A DNA stretch of 20,842 bases from DASVAL01 sp035649575 (lineage in GTDB: Bacteria; Planctomycetota; UBA1135; UBA2386): contig DASRJH010000267.1 in the NCBI GenBank assembly GCA_035649575.1, forward strand, positions 1-20,842, in the 5' to 3' direction. Below the pieces are notes generated by a model that did no database searches, was not told the DNA's origin, and was given only the letters and a program-made list of their open reading frames with translations. The translations under genes and the position numbers were made by a program. This document shows positions 1-6,237 of this stretch, one piece after another. Within the stretch, counting starts at the first letter, position 1; every line of letters starts with the position of its first letter.

Positions 1-2
1 GC

Positions 3-725
3 GTACATGCCGCGTACGCGGCGGCTCAAGCGCTCGCCTACGAAGCGGTGCTGCTGCGCGAGTATCGCGCGGTCGTCGCGCTGTCGGACGTCGACGCCGC
101 GCATCTGCGCGTGCCTGGTTCCACTCGACTGCGCGTGATCCCGACCGGGATCGACCTCACGCGATGGGAAACACGACATGACGCGGCGATCGCACCGGCG
201 ACCGTCCTCTTCGTCGGCTATTTCCGGCACGAGCCGAACGTCGCCGGAGCCCAGTGGCTCGTGCGCGAAGTGTTGCCGCGCCTGCGCCGGTCGGTGCCCG
301 CGGCCCGCGTCGAGCTGATCGGCCGCGAACCGTGCGCCGCGGTCGAAGCGCTTGCCTCGGAAGCCGTCGCGGTGCGTGGCTTCGTGCCCGACCTCGCTCG
401 AGCGCTCGCTGCCGCCACGGTCGTCGCGGTCCCGATCCACGGCGGCGGCGGTCTGCGCGGCAAGATCCTCGAAGCGTGGGCCGCGCGGAAGGCCGTCGTC
501 GCGACGCCGGTCGCCTGTGAAGGCTTCGCCGTCGAACCGGGTGTGCACTGTCTCGTCGCGGCCGGACCCGACGAGTTCGCCGCGGCGCTCGCGCGCTGCA
601 TCGCGGATCCGGCGACACGCGCGGCGCTCGGTGCAGCGGCCCACGAACTGGTCAACGCGCGCTACGCGGCGCCCGCGACCACGGCGCAGTTCACGGAGAT
701 CTATCGCGAGGTCGCTGCGCGATGA
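3..725 (+). CDS. Family-4 glycosyltransferase, N-terminus cut by window edge
   Basis: The frame is open from the first bases of the window, so only the last 240 residues are seen and the true start lies upstream. The visible part begins at the end of the acceptor domain and contains a complete GT-B nucleotide-sugar-binding Rossmann domain. Its landmarks are VIPTGID at the domain hinge, LFVGYFRHEPN (the start of the C-terminal domain), LIGREP, a GFVPDL turn, and the donor-site segment GGGGLRGKILEAWAARKAVVATPVACEG (quoted in part: GGLRGKILEAWA). This pattern is typical of GT4 enzymes that transfer sugars from nucleotide donors onto lipid-linked or surface glycans in the cytoplasm. Its stop codon overlaps the start of the next gene (ATGA), so the two are almost certainly co-translated. 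Donor and acceptor cannot be told from sequence. Confidence 0.9.
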   Translation, partial: VHAAYAAAQALAYEAVLLREYRAVVALSDVDAAHLRVPGSTRLRVIPTGIDLTRWETRHDAAIAPATVLFVGYFRHEPNVAGAQWLVREVLPRLRRSVPAARVELIGREPCAAVEALASEAVAVRGFVPDLARALAAATVVAVPIHGGGGLRGKILEAWAARKAVVATPVACEGFAVEPGVHCLVAAGPDEFAAALARCIADPATRAALGAAAHELVNARYAAPATTAQFTEIYREVAAR

Positions 726-1249
726 ACGCGATCTTCTTCCTGACCCCGGCCGCCGCGGATGGTGCTCCGGCCCTGTTCGCGGCGTATCGGGCGCGCGTCT
801 CGGCCGATGCGGCCGTGACGGTCGTCGCGGGCGACGCGGATCGTGTGCGGCTGCGCAGCGAGTTCGCGGGCAACGCCGTTGTGCCCGACAAACCCGCGCG
901 TGGCAAGCTCGCGTTCGTGCGCGAGCTGCGCCGCCAAAGGTTCGACGTCGCACTGGTCGCGTGGACGGGCGGTGGGAGCTTCCAGCCGATGCGTCTCGTC
1001 GCGCTGTTTGCCGGGGCCCGTCGCGTCGAGGTCCTCGACGAACGCGGTCGCTGGTTCAGAGCACGGTGGTCTGCGCCGTGGCCGCTGCTCGGCCACGCGC
1101 TGCGCCGGCTGGCGGGCGCGAAGTCCGATGCGTTCCTGCGCGTCTTCGCCGCGTTCTACCGGTGGTCGATCGGGCTGCTGCTCGCGCTGCCGTTCCTCGC
1201 GTGGCGGTGGCTGCGACTGCCGCCCGCGCGCGCTGACAAGAGCTCGTGA
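722..1249 (+). CDS. Small heptosyltransferase-like (GT9-like) protein with C-terminal membrane segment
   Basis: This 175-residue protein starts within the stop of the preceding glycosyltransferase (ATGA overlap). Residues 1-110 read like the N-terminal Rossmann half of a GT9/heptosyltransferase: MNAIFFLTP at the start, a TVVAGD strand, DKPARGKLAFVRELR, then FDVALVAWTGGG and LVALFAGARR, where members of that family carry substrate-binding loops. The C-terminal nucleotide-binding half is missing; instead residues about 146-163 form a hydrophobic helix followed by a basic tail. It is therefore about half the length of a normal GT9 enzyme. It may be a membrane-tethered partner of the GT4 next door, a non-catalytic relative, or a member of a small family I do not recognise by name. 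Glycan-related function is inferred from fold resemblance and context only. Confidence 0.7.
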   Translation: MNAIFFLTPAAADGAPALFAAYRARVSADAAVTVVAGDADRVRLRSEFAGNAVVPDKPARGKLAFVRELRRQRFDVALVAWTGGGSFQPMRLVALFAGARRVEVLDERGRWFRARWSAPWPLLGHALRRLAGAKSDAFLRVFAAFYRWSIGLLLALPFLAWRWLRLPPARADKSS

Positions 1250-1272
1250 CGCCTCCGGCGTCACGTGCTCTT
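1238..1272. terminator. Long hairpin spanning two convergent stop codons
   Basis: Bases 1238-1253 pair with 1257-1272 around a three-base loop; the only mismatch is T1244 against T1266. The left arm contains the stop of the plus-strand gene (1247-1249) and the right arm contains the stop of cydB on the minus strand (1261-1263). Stem length and position suggest a bidirectional transcription end point. Neither side has a long U-tract, so it may act as an RNA 3'-end stabiliser rather than a classical intrinsic terminator. Confidence 0.7.
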
Positions 1273-2259
1273 GAACACGCGGTAGAGGCACACGAACGCC
1301 GGCACGAGCAGCACGGTGCCGGCGCCGAGCACGACGAGCGTCGCTTCGAGCACGGCGGGCGAAGCGGCGCAGTTCTCGAGGTGAAGATCCGGCGCGAGCA
1401 CCTTCGGATACTGGGCCACGCCCCAACCGATCAGGATCAGCGCCGTCTGCGCGATAGCGAGCACACGTGCCGAACGGAACCGACGTCTGCCGAGCTCCAC
1501 GAGCGCCGATACGGCGACCACGCCGGTCACCACGTGGAACGGCAACGACCACGGCGCCGTCAACAGCGGCACGCCGATCACAGGCGCCTTGCGCAGCGCG
1601 ACCCACGCGGCCGGCAAAGCGATCGCGCCGACCGCGCAGCCGGCCAACAGAGCCCGCCGGCGGAAGTCCTCCCTGAGCGGCCCGTCGGTCTCGAGCGTCA
1701 TGTAGACGGCCGCGAGGTAGGTGCACAGACCCAGCGTCATCGCACCGACCAGCAGCGGGAACGGCAGCAACCACGGCCGCACCGCGCCCGAAGTCACGAC
1801 GCCGGTCGCGGCATCGACGCGGATGTTGCCGCCTGCGACGGCACCAGCGACGACGCCGAGCGCCATCGGCGTGATCGCGCTCGTGATGCGGAACAGCCGA
1901 ACCGAGAGATGTTCGATCGCGTGGTCGCCGGCCGAGTACGACTGGAACACGAACGCCGCGCCACGCAGCACGATGCCGACCAGCATCAACGTGACCGGGA
2001 TGTGCAGCGCGACCATGATCGCCGAGAAGGCCATCGGGAAGCAGACGAACAGCAGCACGACGACGAGGATCAGCCAGACGTGGTTGGCTTCCCAGATCGG
2101 CGCGATCGCTTCGCGCAGCGCCCGCACCTGCTGCTGCCCGCGTGGACCGCGCGCGAACAACTCCCAGACGCCGCTGCCGAAGTCGGCGCCGCCCGAAACG
2201 ACATACGCGATCATCGCGACGAGCACGACCACGACGACGAGCTGTGGCAGGTCAGGCAT
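1261..2259 (-). CDS. cydB: Cytochrome bd-type quinol oxidase subunit II
   Basis: This 332-residue, highly hydrophobic protein is the second subunit of a cytochrome bd quinol oxidase, which reduces O2 to water in the cytoplasmic membrane. Family marks include the N-terminal helix with GGADFGSGVWELF and the segment APIWEANHVWLI, both hallmarks of CydB/CioB, followed by about eight hydrophobic segments. Length is slightly below the E. coli protein (about 380), as is common in CIO-type enzymes. Its ATG lies 8 bases inside the 3' end of cydA, so the two are translationally coupled. No CydX-like small subunit follows; instead there is a hairpin over the stop codon. Confidence 0.95.
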   Translation of the reverse strand: MPDLPQLVVVVVLVAMIAYVVSGGADFGSGVWELFARGPRGQQQVRALREAIAPIWEANHVWLILVVVLLFVCFPMAFSAIMVALHIPVTLMLVGIVLRGAAFVFQSYSAGDHAIEHLSVRLFRITSAITPMALGVVAGAVAGGNIRVDAATGVVTSGAVRPWLLPFPLLVGAMTLGLCTYLAAVYMTLETDGPLREDFRRRALLAGCAVGAIALPAAWVALRKAPVIGVPLLTAPWSLPFHVVTGVVAVSALVELGRRRFRSARVLAIAQTALILIGWGVAQYPKVLAPDLHLENCAASPAVLEATLVVLGAGTVLLVPAFVCLYRVFKST

Positions 2260-3559
2260 GCACCTGCTCCGCGCTCTCGAACACGTGCCGTCGCATCAGG
2301 CGCACCACGACGGCGAACAGCAGCCCATAGAGAAGCGTGAACCCGCAGAACGGGACGAGTTGGCCCGGCACCGGCGTCACGGCGTCGCGCGTGCGCATGA
2401 CACCCTGGATGATCCACGGTTGGCGGCCGACCTCGGTCACGACCCAGCCGGCTTCGATGCCGAGAAACCCGAGCGGCGCGCAGCCGGCGAGCAGCTTCAG
2501 GAACCAACGATGTCGAACGATCGGCCGGCGGCGCCACGCGAGGAACGCCGCGACGATCGCGACGAGCAGCAGCAGCCCGCCGATGGCCACCATGATCTGG
2601 AAGGCCACGTGCGTGATCACGACGGGCGGCCACACGTCGCGCGGGAACTCGTCGAGTCCACGCACCTTCGCGTCGAAGTCGCCATGCGCGAGGAAGCTCA
2701 GCAGATACGGCAGCTCGATCGAGTAGCGCGTGACCCGAGCCGCCTCGTCGGGCCAGCCGCCGATGCGCAGAGCCGCCGGCTGCTCGCTCGCGAACAGTCC
2801 CTCCATCGCCGCGAGCTTGACCGGTTGCAGCTCGGCCACGCGCTTGCCGAGCACGTCGCCGGACAGCGGCAGCAGCACAGCCGACGCGCCGCCCATCCAC
2901 AACGCGAGCACGAGCGCGCGGCGATGCAGGCTGCTGTCCGGCTTGCGCAACAGCATCAACGCATGTAGGCCCGCGGTGCCGAAACCGACCGCCAGGAACG
3001 TGGCCAGCAGCATGTGCGCGGCCTGTGGCAGCCACATCGGGTTGCACATCGCCGCGATCGGATCGATGTCGACGAAACGGCCATCGACGTGCCGGCAGCC
3101 TCTGGGCCCGTTCATCCATGCGTTCGCCGCGATCACGAACACGCCGCTCGCGATCCCGGCCAGCATCACGCCGACGCCGGCGAGCTGGTGCGCGCGCGGC
3201 CGCATCTTCTGCCAGCCGTAGAGGTAGAGGCCGAGGCAGATCGCTTCGAGGAAGAACGCGAAGCCCTCCATCGCGAACGGCAGGCCGATGACGGGTCCGG
3301 CCTGACGCATGAACTCCGGCCAAAGCAGCCCGAGCTGGAACGACAACCCGGTGCCCGACACTGCGCCGACCGCGAACAGGATCGCAGTGCCCTTCGACCA
3401 GCGTTTGCACAGGTCGAGCCAGACGGGATCGCCAGTGCGCAGCCAGCGCCCTTCGGCCACGACCATCAGCAGCGGCATGGCGATCCCGATCGAGGCGAAC
3501 ACGATGTGGAACGCCAGCGACAGAGCCATCAGCGAACGGGCCGCGAGCAGATCACTCAT
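2252..3559 (-). CDS. cydA: Cytochrome bd-type quinol oxidase subunit I, short Q-loop (CIO-like)
   Basis: This 435-residue protein binds the three haems and oxidises quinol. Expected ligands are visible: H18 (haem b595/d side), H182 and M323 (haem b558), the conserved acids E98 and E105 in the proton path, and the GRQPW motif at 378-382. The Q-loop keeps K248 and E253, matching the quinol-binding Lys and Glu, but lacks the long C-terminal Q-loop insertion of the E. coli enzyme. This makes it a short-Q-loop or 'cyanide-insensitive oxidase'-like type. Cyanide resistance itself cannot be read from sequence. No Shine-Dalgarno site is visible before the ATG. It is the first gene of a two-gene operon with cydB and would support respiration at low oxygen or under stress. 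Confidence 0.96.
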   Translation of the reverse strand: MSDLLAARSLMALSLAFHIVFASIGIAMPLLMVVAEGRWLRTGDPVWLDLCKRWSKGTAILFAVGAVSGTGLSFQLGLLWPEFMRQAGPVIGLPFAMEGFAFFLEAICLGLYLYGWQKMRPRAHQLAGVGVMLAGIASGVFVIAANAWMNGPRGCRHVDGRFVDIDPIAAMCNPMWLPQAAHMLLATFLAVGFGTAGLHALMLLRKPDSSLHRRALVLALWMGGASAVLLPLSGDVLGKRVAELQPVKLAAMEGLFASEQPAALRIGGWPDEAARVTRYSIELPYLLSFLAHGDFDAKVRGLDEFPRDVWPPVVITHVAFQIMVAIGGLLLLVAIVAAFLAWRRRPIVRHRWFLKLLAGCAPLGFLGIEAGWVVTEVGRQPWIIQGVMRTRDAVTPVPGQLVPFCGFTLLYGLLFAVVVRLMRRHVFESAEQVHA

Positions 3560-3791
3560 CGTGCATGGTCGTGCCGCATCGTCGGCGGTGTGCCCCCCGA
3601 CGCAGCCCTAGGGTAGCGCGGCACTGGCTTCCTGCCTCGCCCTGCGCAAGGGTTCGCACGGCGCTGCGATCAAGCACACGATCGGGCTCGACTGACCGGG
3701 CTGTGCCCACCGCTGTGCGCCGTCGGGCCCATTCGCGAACTCACGGCGCGGGTCTCGAGCACCCGAGACGGGCGACGGTCCTCGCTGCCGT

Positions 3792-3977
3792 TCAGCGGTG
3801 GTGGATGCTGCGTCGTTGCCGATCCGCTACGTCCGCCTGGTCCTGGTCCTGCTTCTTGGCTGCGACAGGACCCGGCCCGGAATCCTCGGACGTAGAACCA
3901 TCCGAGCATCCCGCAAGCGCGAAGAGCCCGAGAAGCAGGACGAACCTGCGTGCGAAGACTGAGAGCTTGGAAACCAT
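3792..3977 (-). CDS. Small putative lipoprotein (61 aa)
   Basis: Starting at the ATG at 3977, the protein has a textbook lipoprotein signal: a basic N-region (K4, R10, R11), a hydrophobic core FVLLLGLFALAG, and a lipobox LAGC with C24 as the lipidated residue. The mature part is only 38 residues, rich in S, D, Q and R, with no predicted fold. The frame stays open upstream to 4175, but that extension is unlike a protein and would bury the signal, so the short start is preferred. No clear ribosome-binding site precedes it. It resembles small entericidin-like lipoproteins in size only. It is transcribed in the same direction as cydA, 232 bases upstream of it. Function unknown. Confidence 0.6.
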   Translation of the reverse strand: MVSKLSVFARRFVLLLGLFALAGCSDGSTSEDSGPGPVAAKKQDQDQADVADRQRRSIHHR

Positions 3978-4200
3978 GCGATTGGTTGGTGCGAACAAGG
4001 TTCTTGCCGCGGCCGGCCCTGTGATCGCGATCGCAAAGTGATCTGACCCGCAAGGCAATGCGCCGCCGTCGCTGGTCCTTTCGGCACGGGTCCATGGCTG
4101 CTTGAACCGGATGCCCCGGAACGAGACCTGCTGCAGACGGCCCATTCCCGCCGCGCCAGTGACGCCATCGGACATGCGCTGAGATAGGCTCTCGCGCGCG
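3978..4200. promoter_or_regulatory. Divergent spacer between lipoprotein and methyltransferase genes
   Basis: These 223 bases separate divergent genes and presumably contain both promoters. No recognisable promoter motif or conserved RNA structure was seen, and the open frames crossing it are antisense shadows. Confidence 0.3.
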
Positions 4201-4959
4201 ATGGAACCTCTCGACGCGAACCCGACCCGCCGCTTCAGCGACCGCGCCGAGGACTACGCGCGTTACCGCCCGAGCTATCCGGCCGCGGCCATCGATGCGA
4301 TCCTCGCGGGACTGGCGCCGCCATCGCAGCTGGTCGTCGCCGACGTCGGGGCGGGAACCGGCATCAGCGCCCGCCTGCTCGCGGATCGCGGCGCACGCGT
4401 CGTTGCCGTCGAGCCGAACGCCGCGATGCGCACCGCAGCGCTCGCCCACCCGCGCGTGACCTGGGTCGATGGCACCGCCGAGTGCAGCAACCTCGCCGCG
4501 AACGCCCATGACGTCGTCTTGGCGGCACAGGCGTTCCACTGGTTCGACGTGCCGAAGGCACTCGGCGAATTCCGGCGCATCCTGCGTCCGCAAGGCAGAC
4601 TCGCGATCGTCTGGAACAAGCGCAGCCGCGAGGAGGCGTTCACGCTCGGCTACCGCATGGCGCTCGAAGCCATCGACGGTGAGGCACCGGCCGAACGCAG
4701 CACGTTCGATCCCGCGGTCGTGACGGCAACGGGGCTCTTCGCGAACCTGCGCCAGCAGGTCTTCCGGAATGCACACGCATTGACGGAAGACGAGTTGATC
4801 GGACGCGCGATGAGCACCTCCACGGTGCCACGCGAGGGTCCACGCACCGACGAATTACTGCGCCTGTTGCACGCGCTGCATGCCCGACACCGCGGCGCGG
4901 ACGGCCGCGCGACGATGGTCTACGGCACCGAGGTCTACCTCTGGGATCGCAGGGACTGA
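4201..4959 (+). CDS. Class I SAM-dependent methyltransferase (type 11)
   Basis: This is a 252-residue cytosolic protein with the class I methyltransferase Rossmann fold. After an N-terminal helix (FSDRAEDYARYRPSYP, typical of this subfamily), motif I is VADVGAGTGISARLL at residues 46-60, and the acidic end of strand 2 is AVEPN at 69-73. The motif II/III region runs through DGTAE and VVLAAQAFHWFD at 105-116, and then comes the post-motif FRRILRPQGRLAIVWN. The AQAFHWF segment and the trailing C-terminal half are common in methyltransferases annotated as UbiE- or trans-aconitate-like, but the substrate cannot be deduced. It stands alone, with 223 bases of non-coding DNA upstream and a convergent gene remnant 13 bases downstream. 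Confidence 0.9.
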   Translation: MEPLDANPTRRFSDRAEDYARYRPSYPAAAIDAILAGLAPPSQLVVADVGAGTGISARLLADRGARVVAVEPNAAMRTAALAHPRVTWVDGTAECSNLAANAHDVVLAAQAFHWFDVPKALGEFRRILRPQGRLAIVWNKRSREEAFTLGYRMALEAIDGEAPAERSTFDPAVVTATGLFANLRQQVFRNAHALTEDELIGRAMSTSTVPREGPRTDELLRLLHALHARHRGADGRATMVYGTEVYLWDRRD

Positions 4960-4972
4960 AGCCGCGTCGTCC

Positions 4973-5182
4973 CTACAGCAGTTGCATCGCGACGCCGTTG
5001 GACAAAGTGACCAGGCCGTTGGGCGAGGTGGCGTCGAGGACTGCACCCTGCAGATACACCGTGCCGGGCGCGAGTCCTGGCGGCATCACGATCGGCACGC
5101 GCGCCTGACCGATCGTGCTAGTGAGCACCAGTGCGCTCGCGAGCTCGGGCAGGTGCATGGAGCTGCTGCGCGGAGTACTCAC
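4973..5182 (-). pseudogene. Remnant of a secreted protein: C-terminal module only
   Basis: The last ~46 residues of this open frame (IGQARVPIVMPPGLAPG, then TVYLQGAVLD, then SNGVAMQLL and stop) look like the C-terminal beta-rich module that ends many secreted planctomycete proteins. They align in pattern with the end of the M14 carboxypeptidase at the right edge of this window. No signal peptide or body of a protein precedes it: upstream the frame continues only about 30 codons of low-quality sequence that runs through a terminator hairpin to a stop at 5273-5275. The only candidate starts are a GTG at 5182 and an internal ATG at 5158. The simplest reading is that a larger gene was deleted or recombined away, leaving its 3' tail. 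A short expressed peptide is possible but less likely. Confidence 0.6.
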
Positions 5183-5194
5183 ATGGACTGCCAG

Positions 5195-5244
5195 AAAAAG
5201 CGCCGGGCCGCGCCCTGGGGTCTGCCTCCAGGATGCGGCCCGGC
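5195..5244 (-). terminator. Strong intrinsic terminator, minus strand
   Basis: Bases 5202-5211 (GCCGGGCCGC) pair perfectly with 5235-5244, and inside them 5214-5218 pair with 5228-5232. On the minus strand the stem is followed by a U-run (5199-5195). This is a classical rho-independent terminator for transcripts arriving from the secreted-protein gene at 5548-6000. Confidence 0.8.
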
Positions 5245-5547
5245 TCAGGTGAACGACCGTGTGGTCAAGCAGCTATTGTTGCAAAAACTTGGGTTCCCGC
5301 AGCTTCGTCAGATTTCAACATTGCGCGTCTGCTGCGGGTTTGGAACCCACGCGATCGTTCACTGTATCCGGCACTGGTAGCGACTCGACGTCGCTCGAGA
5401 CTCGTCAGGCGTGCTCTACGCACGACCGCAGTGAGACTGGCCGCGGAAAAACCTGGTTTGTTTTTCCGGCTCGCGCTCGTCACGTTGGCGTCATCTGGCG
5501 CGAGTGTTGCAACGCCGCGCGTCACCCTCTGGGGCGCGCGGCCGCCG
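5245..5547. other. Non-coding spacer with lower GC
   Basis: No open frame here has protein-like composition. The stretch about 5262-5345 and a patch around 5444-5468 are visibly less GC-rich than the rest of the window. The region holds one perfect AT-rich hairpin (listed separately). Nothing resembling a tRNA or other structured RNA gene was recognised. Confidence 0.6.
5444..5468. repeat. Perfect 9-bp inverted repeat with A5/T5 stem
   Basis: CGGAAAAAC at 5444-5452 is the reverse complement of GTTTTTCCG at 5460-5468, separated by 7 bases. It lies about 80 bases beyond the stop of the minus-strand gene at 5548. It could act as a first, weaker RNA hairpin before the main terminator, or be a protein-binding site. 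The stem is AT-rich and has no separate U-tract. Confidence 0.55.
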
Positions 5548-6000
5548 CTACTTGCCGGTGCCGGTGAAGTCGATCAGCACCTCTTCGAGGACCTCGTTCG
5601 TCACCGGATCGGTTGCCCTCGCGAGCAGTTGTGCAAACTGCTGCTGACCGGCCCAGAACTCCGAGGGCCGGAAGCCGACCACGGCTCTGCAGCTCTGGCC
5701 GGGCTCGAAGGCTTCGGGCTCGAAGACGGGAGCCGTGGATCCAGGCAGGATCCCGAACGAGAAGTCGTCGGGCAGACTGGAGTTGGTCACGATCAGGTTG
5801 ATCGTCTGCGAGCTCGTGTTCGTGATTCGCGCGCCCCTCAGCGTGAACGTGCCGATCTGCTTCGTCCCGAAGTGCACGAGCGATGGAGACACCTGCAGGA
5901 TGGACGGTGGAGCCGCGCGCTGGACGTCGGCTCTCGAGGTGTCCGAAGGTGTCGCCACTGACAACGTGGTGAACATGAGGACGAGAATGGCAGTTTTCAT
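5548..6000 (-). CDS. Secreted single-domain ASH/choice-of-anchor-D-like protein
   Basis: Starting at the ATG at 6000 gives a 150-residue protein with a signal peptide (MKTAILVLMFTTLSVATPS). The rest is one immunoglobulin-like beta-sandwich of the ASH / choice-of-anchor D kind: VSPSLVHFGTKQIG at about 37-50, then ITNTSSQTINLIVT, then a closing DFTGTGK at the C-terminus, which is the usual G-x-G end of this fold. The reading frame extends 21 codons further upstream, but that stretch lacks signal-peptide character. Such domains are generally structural or binding modules in the periplasm or on the surface, and usually occur as parts of large multi-domain proteins. A free-standing single copy is less usual. 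It is followed by two hairpins, the second a good terminator. Function unknown. Confidence 0.75.
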   Translation of the reverse strand: MKTAILVLMFTTLSVATPSDTSRADVQRAAPPSILQVSPSLVHFGTKQIGTFTLRGARITNTSSQTINLIVTNSSLPDDFSFGILPGSTAPVFEPEAFEPGQSCRAVVGFRPSEFWAGQQQFAQLLARATDPVTNEVLEEVLIDFTGTGK

Positions 6001-6237
6001 TCGATGCTGTTCGATGGTGTGGGTCTGAGGTGGGTCCGCGAGCTGCTTCCCGGGCTCGCGCAACGCTTTGCACTATTCAGACCCGGCCGGACGCGTCAAC
6101 CCCTGCGCGAGCGACCTCGATCCCGTCTCTCCCACGTCAACGGGCGCTCCGTGCGCCAGGTCGCGATCGTGAATCTTCGGCAAAGGTCACGACCCGGTGT
6201 GGTCGCGCGCGAGCGAACTCGCAGTGAACACGAACTG
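6001..6237. promoter_or_regulatory. Spacer upstream of the secreted ASH-like gene
   Basis: These 237 bases lie between the end of the pseudo-kinase gene and the start of the secreted-protein gene, both on the minus strand. A short GCGAG-CGAA-CTCGC hairpin at 6209-6222 lies just past the pseudo-kinase stop but has no U-tract. The promoter of the downstream gene is likely here; no motif was recognised. Confidence 0.3.

Noticed and set aside
1246..2340. A 364-codon plus-strand frame opposite cydB
   Set aside because: It is rich in His, Arg, Asp and Gln, as expected for the complement of a hydrophobic membrane protein gene; cydB is certain.
3670..4776. A 368-codon minus-strand frame crossing the methyltransferase
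   Set aside because: It overlaps the well-supported methyltransferase and the lipoprotein in other frames, and has no protein-like features.
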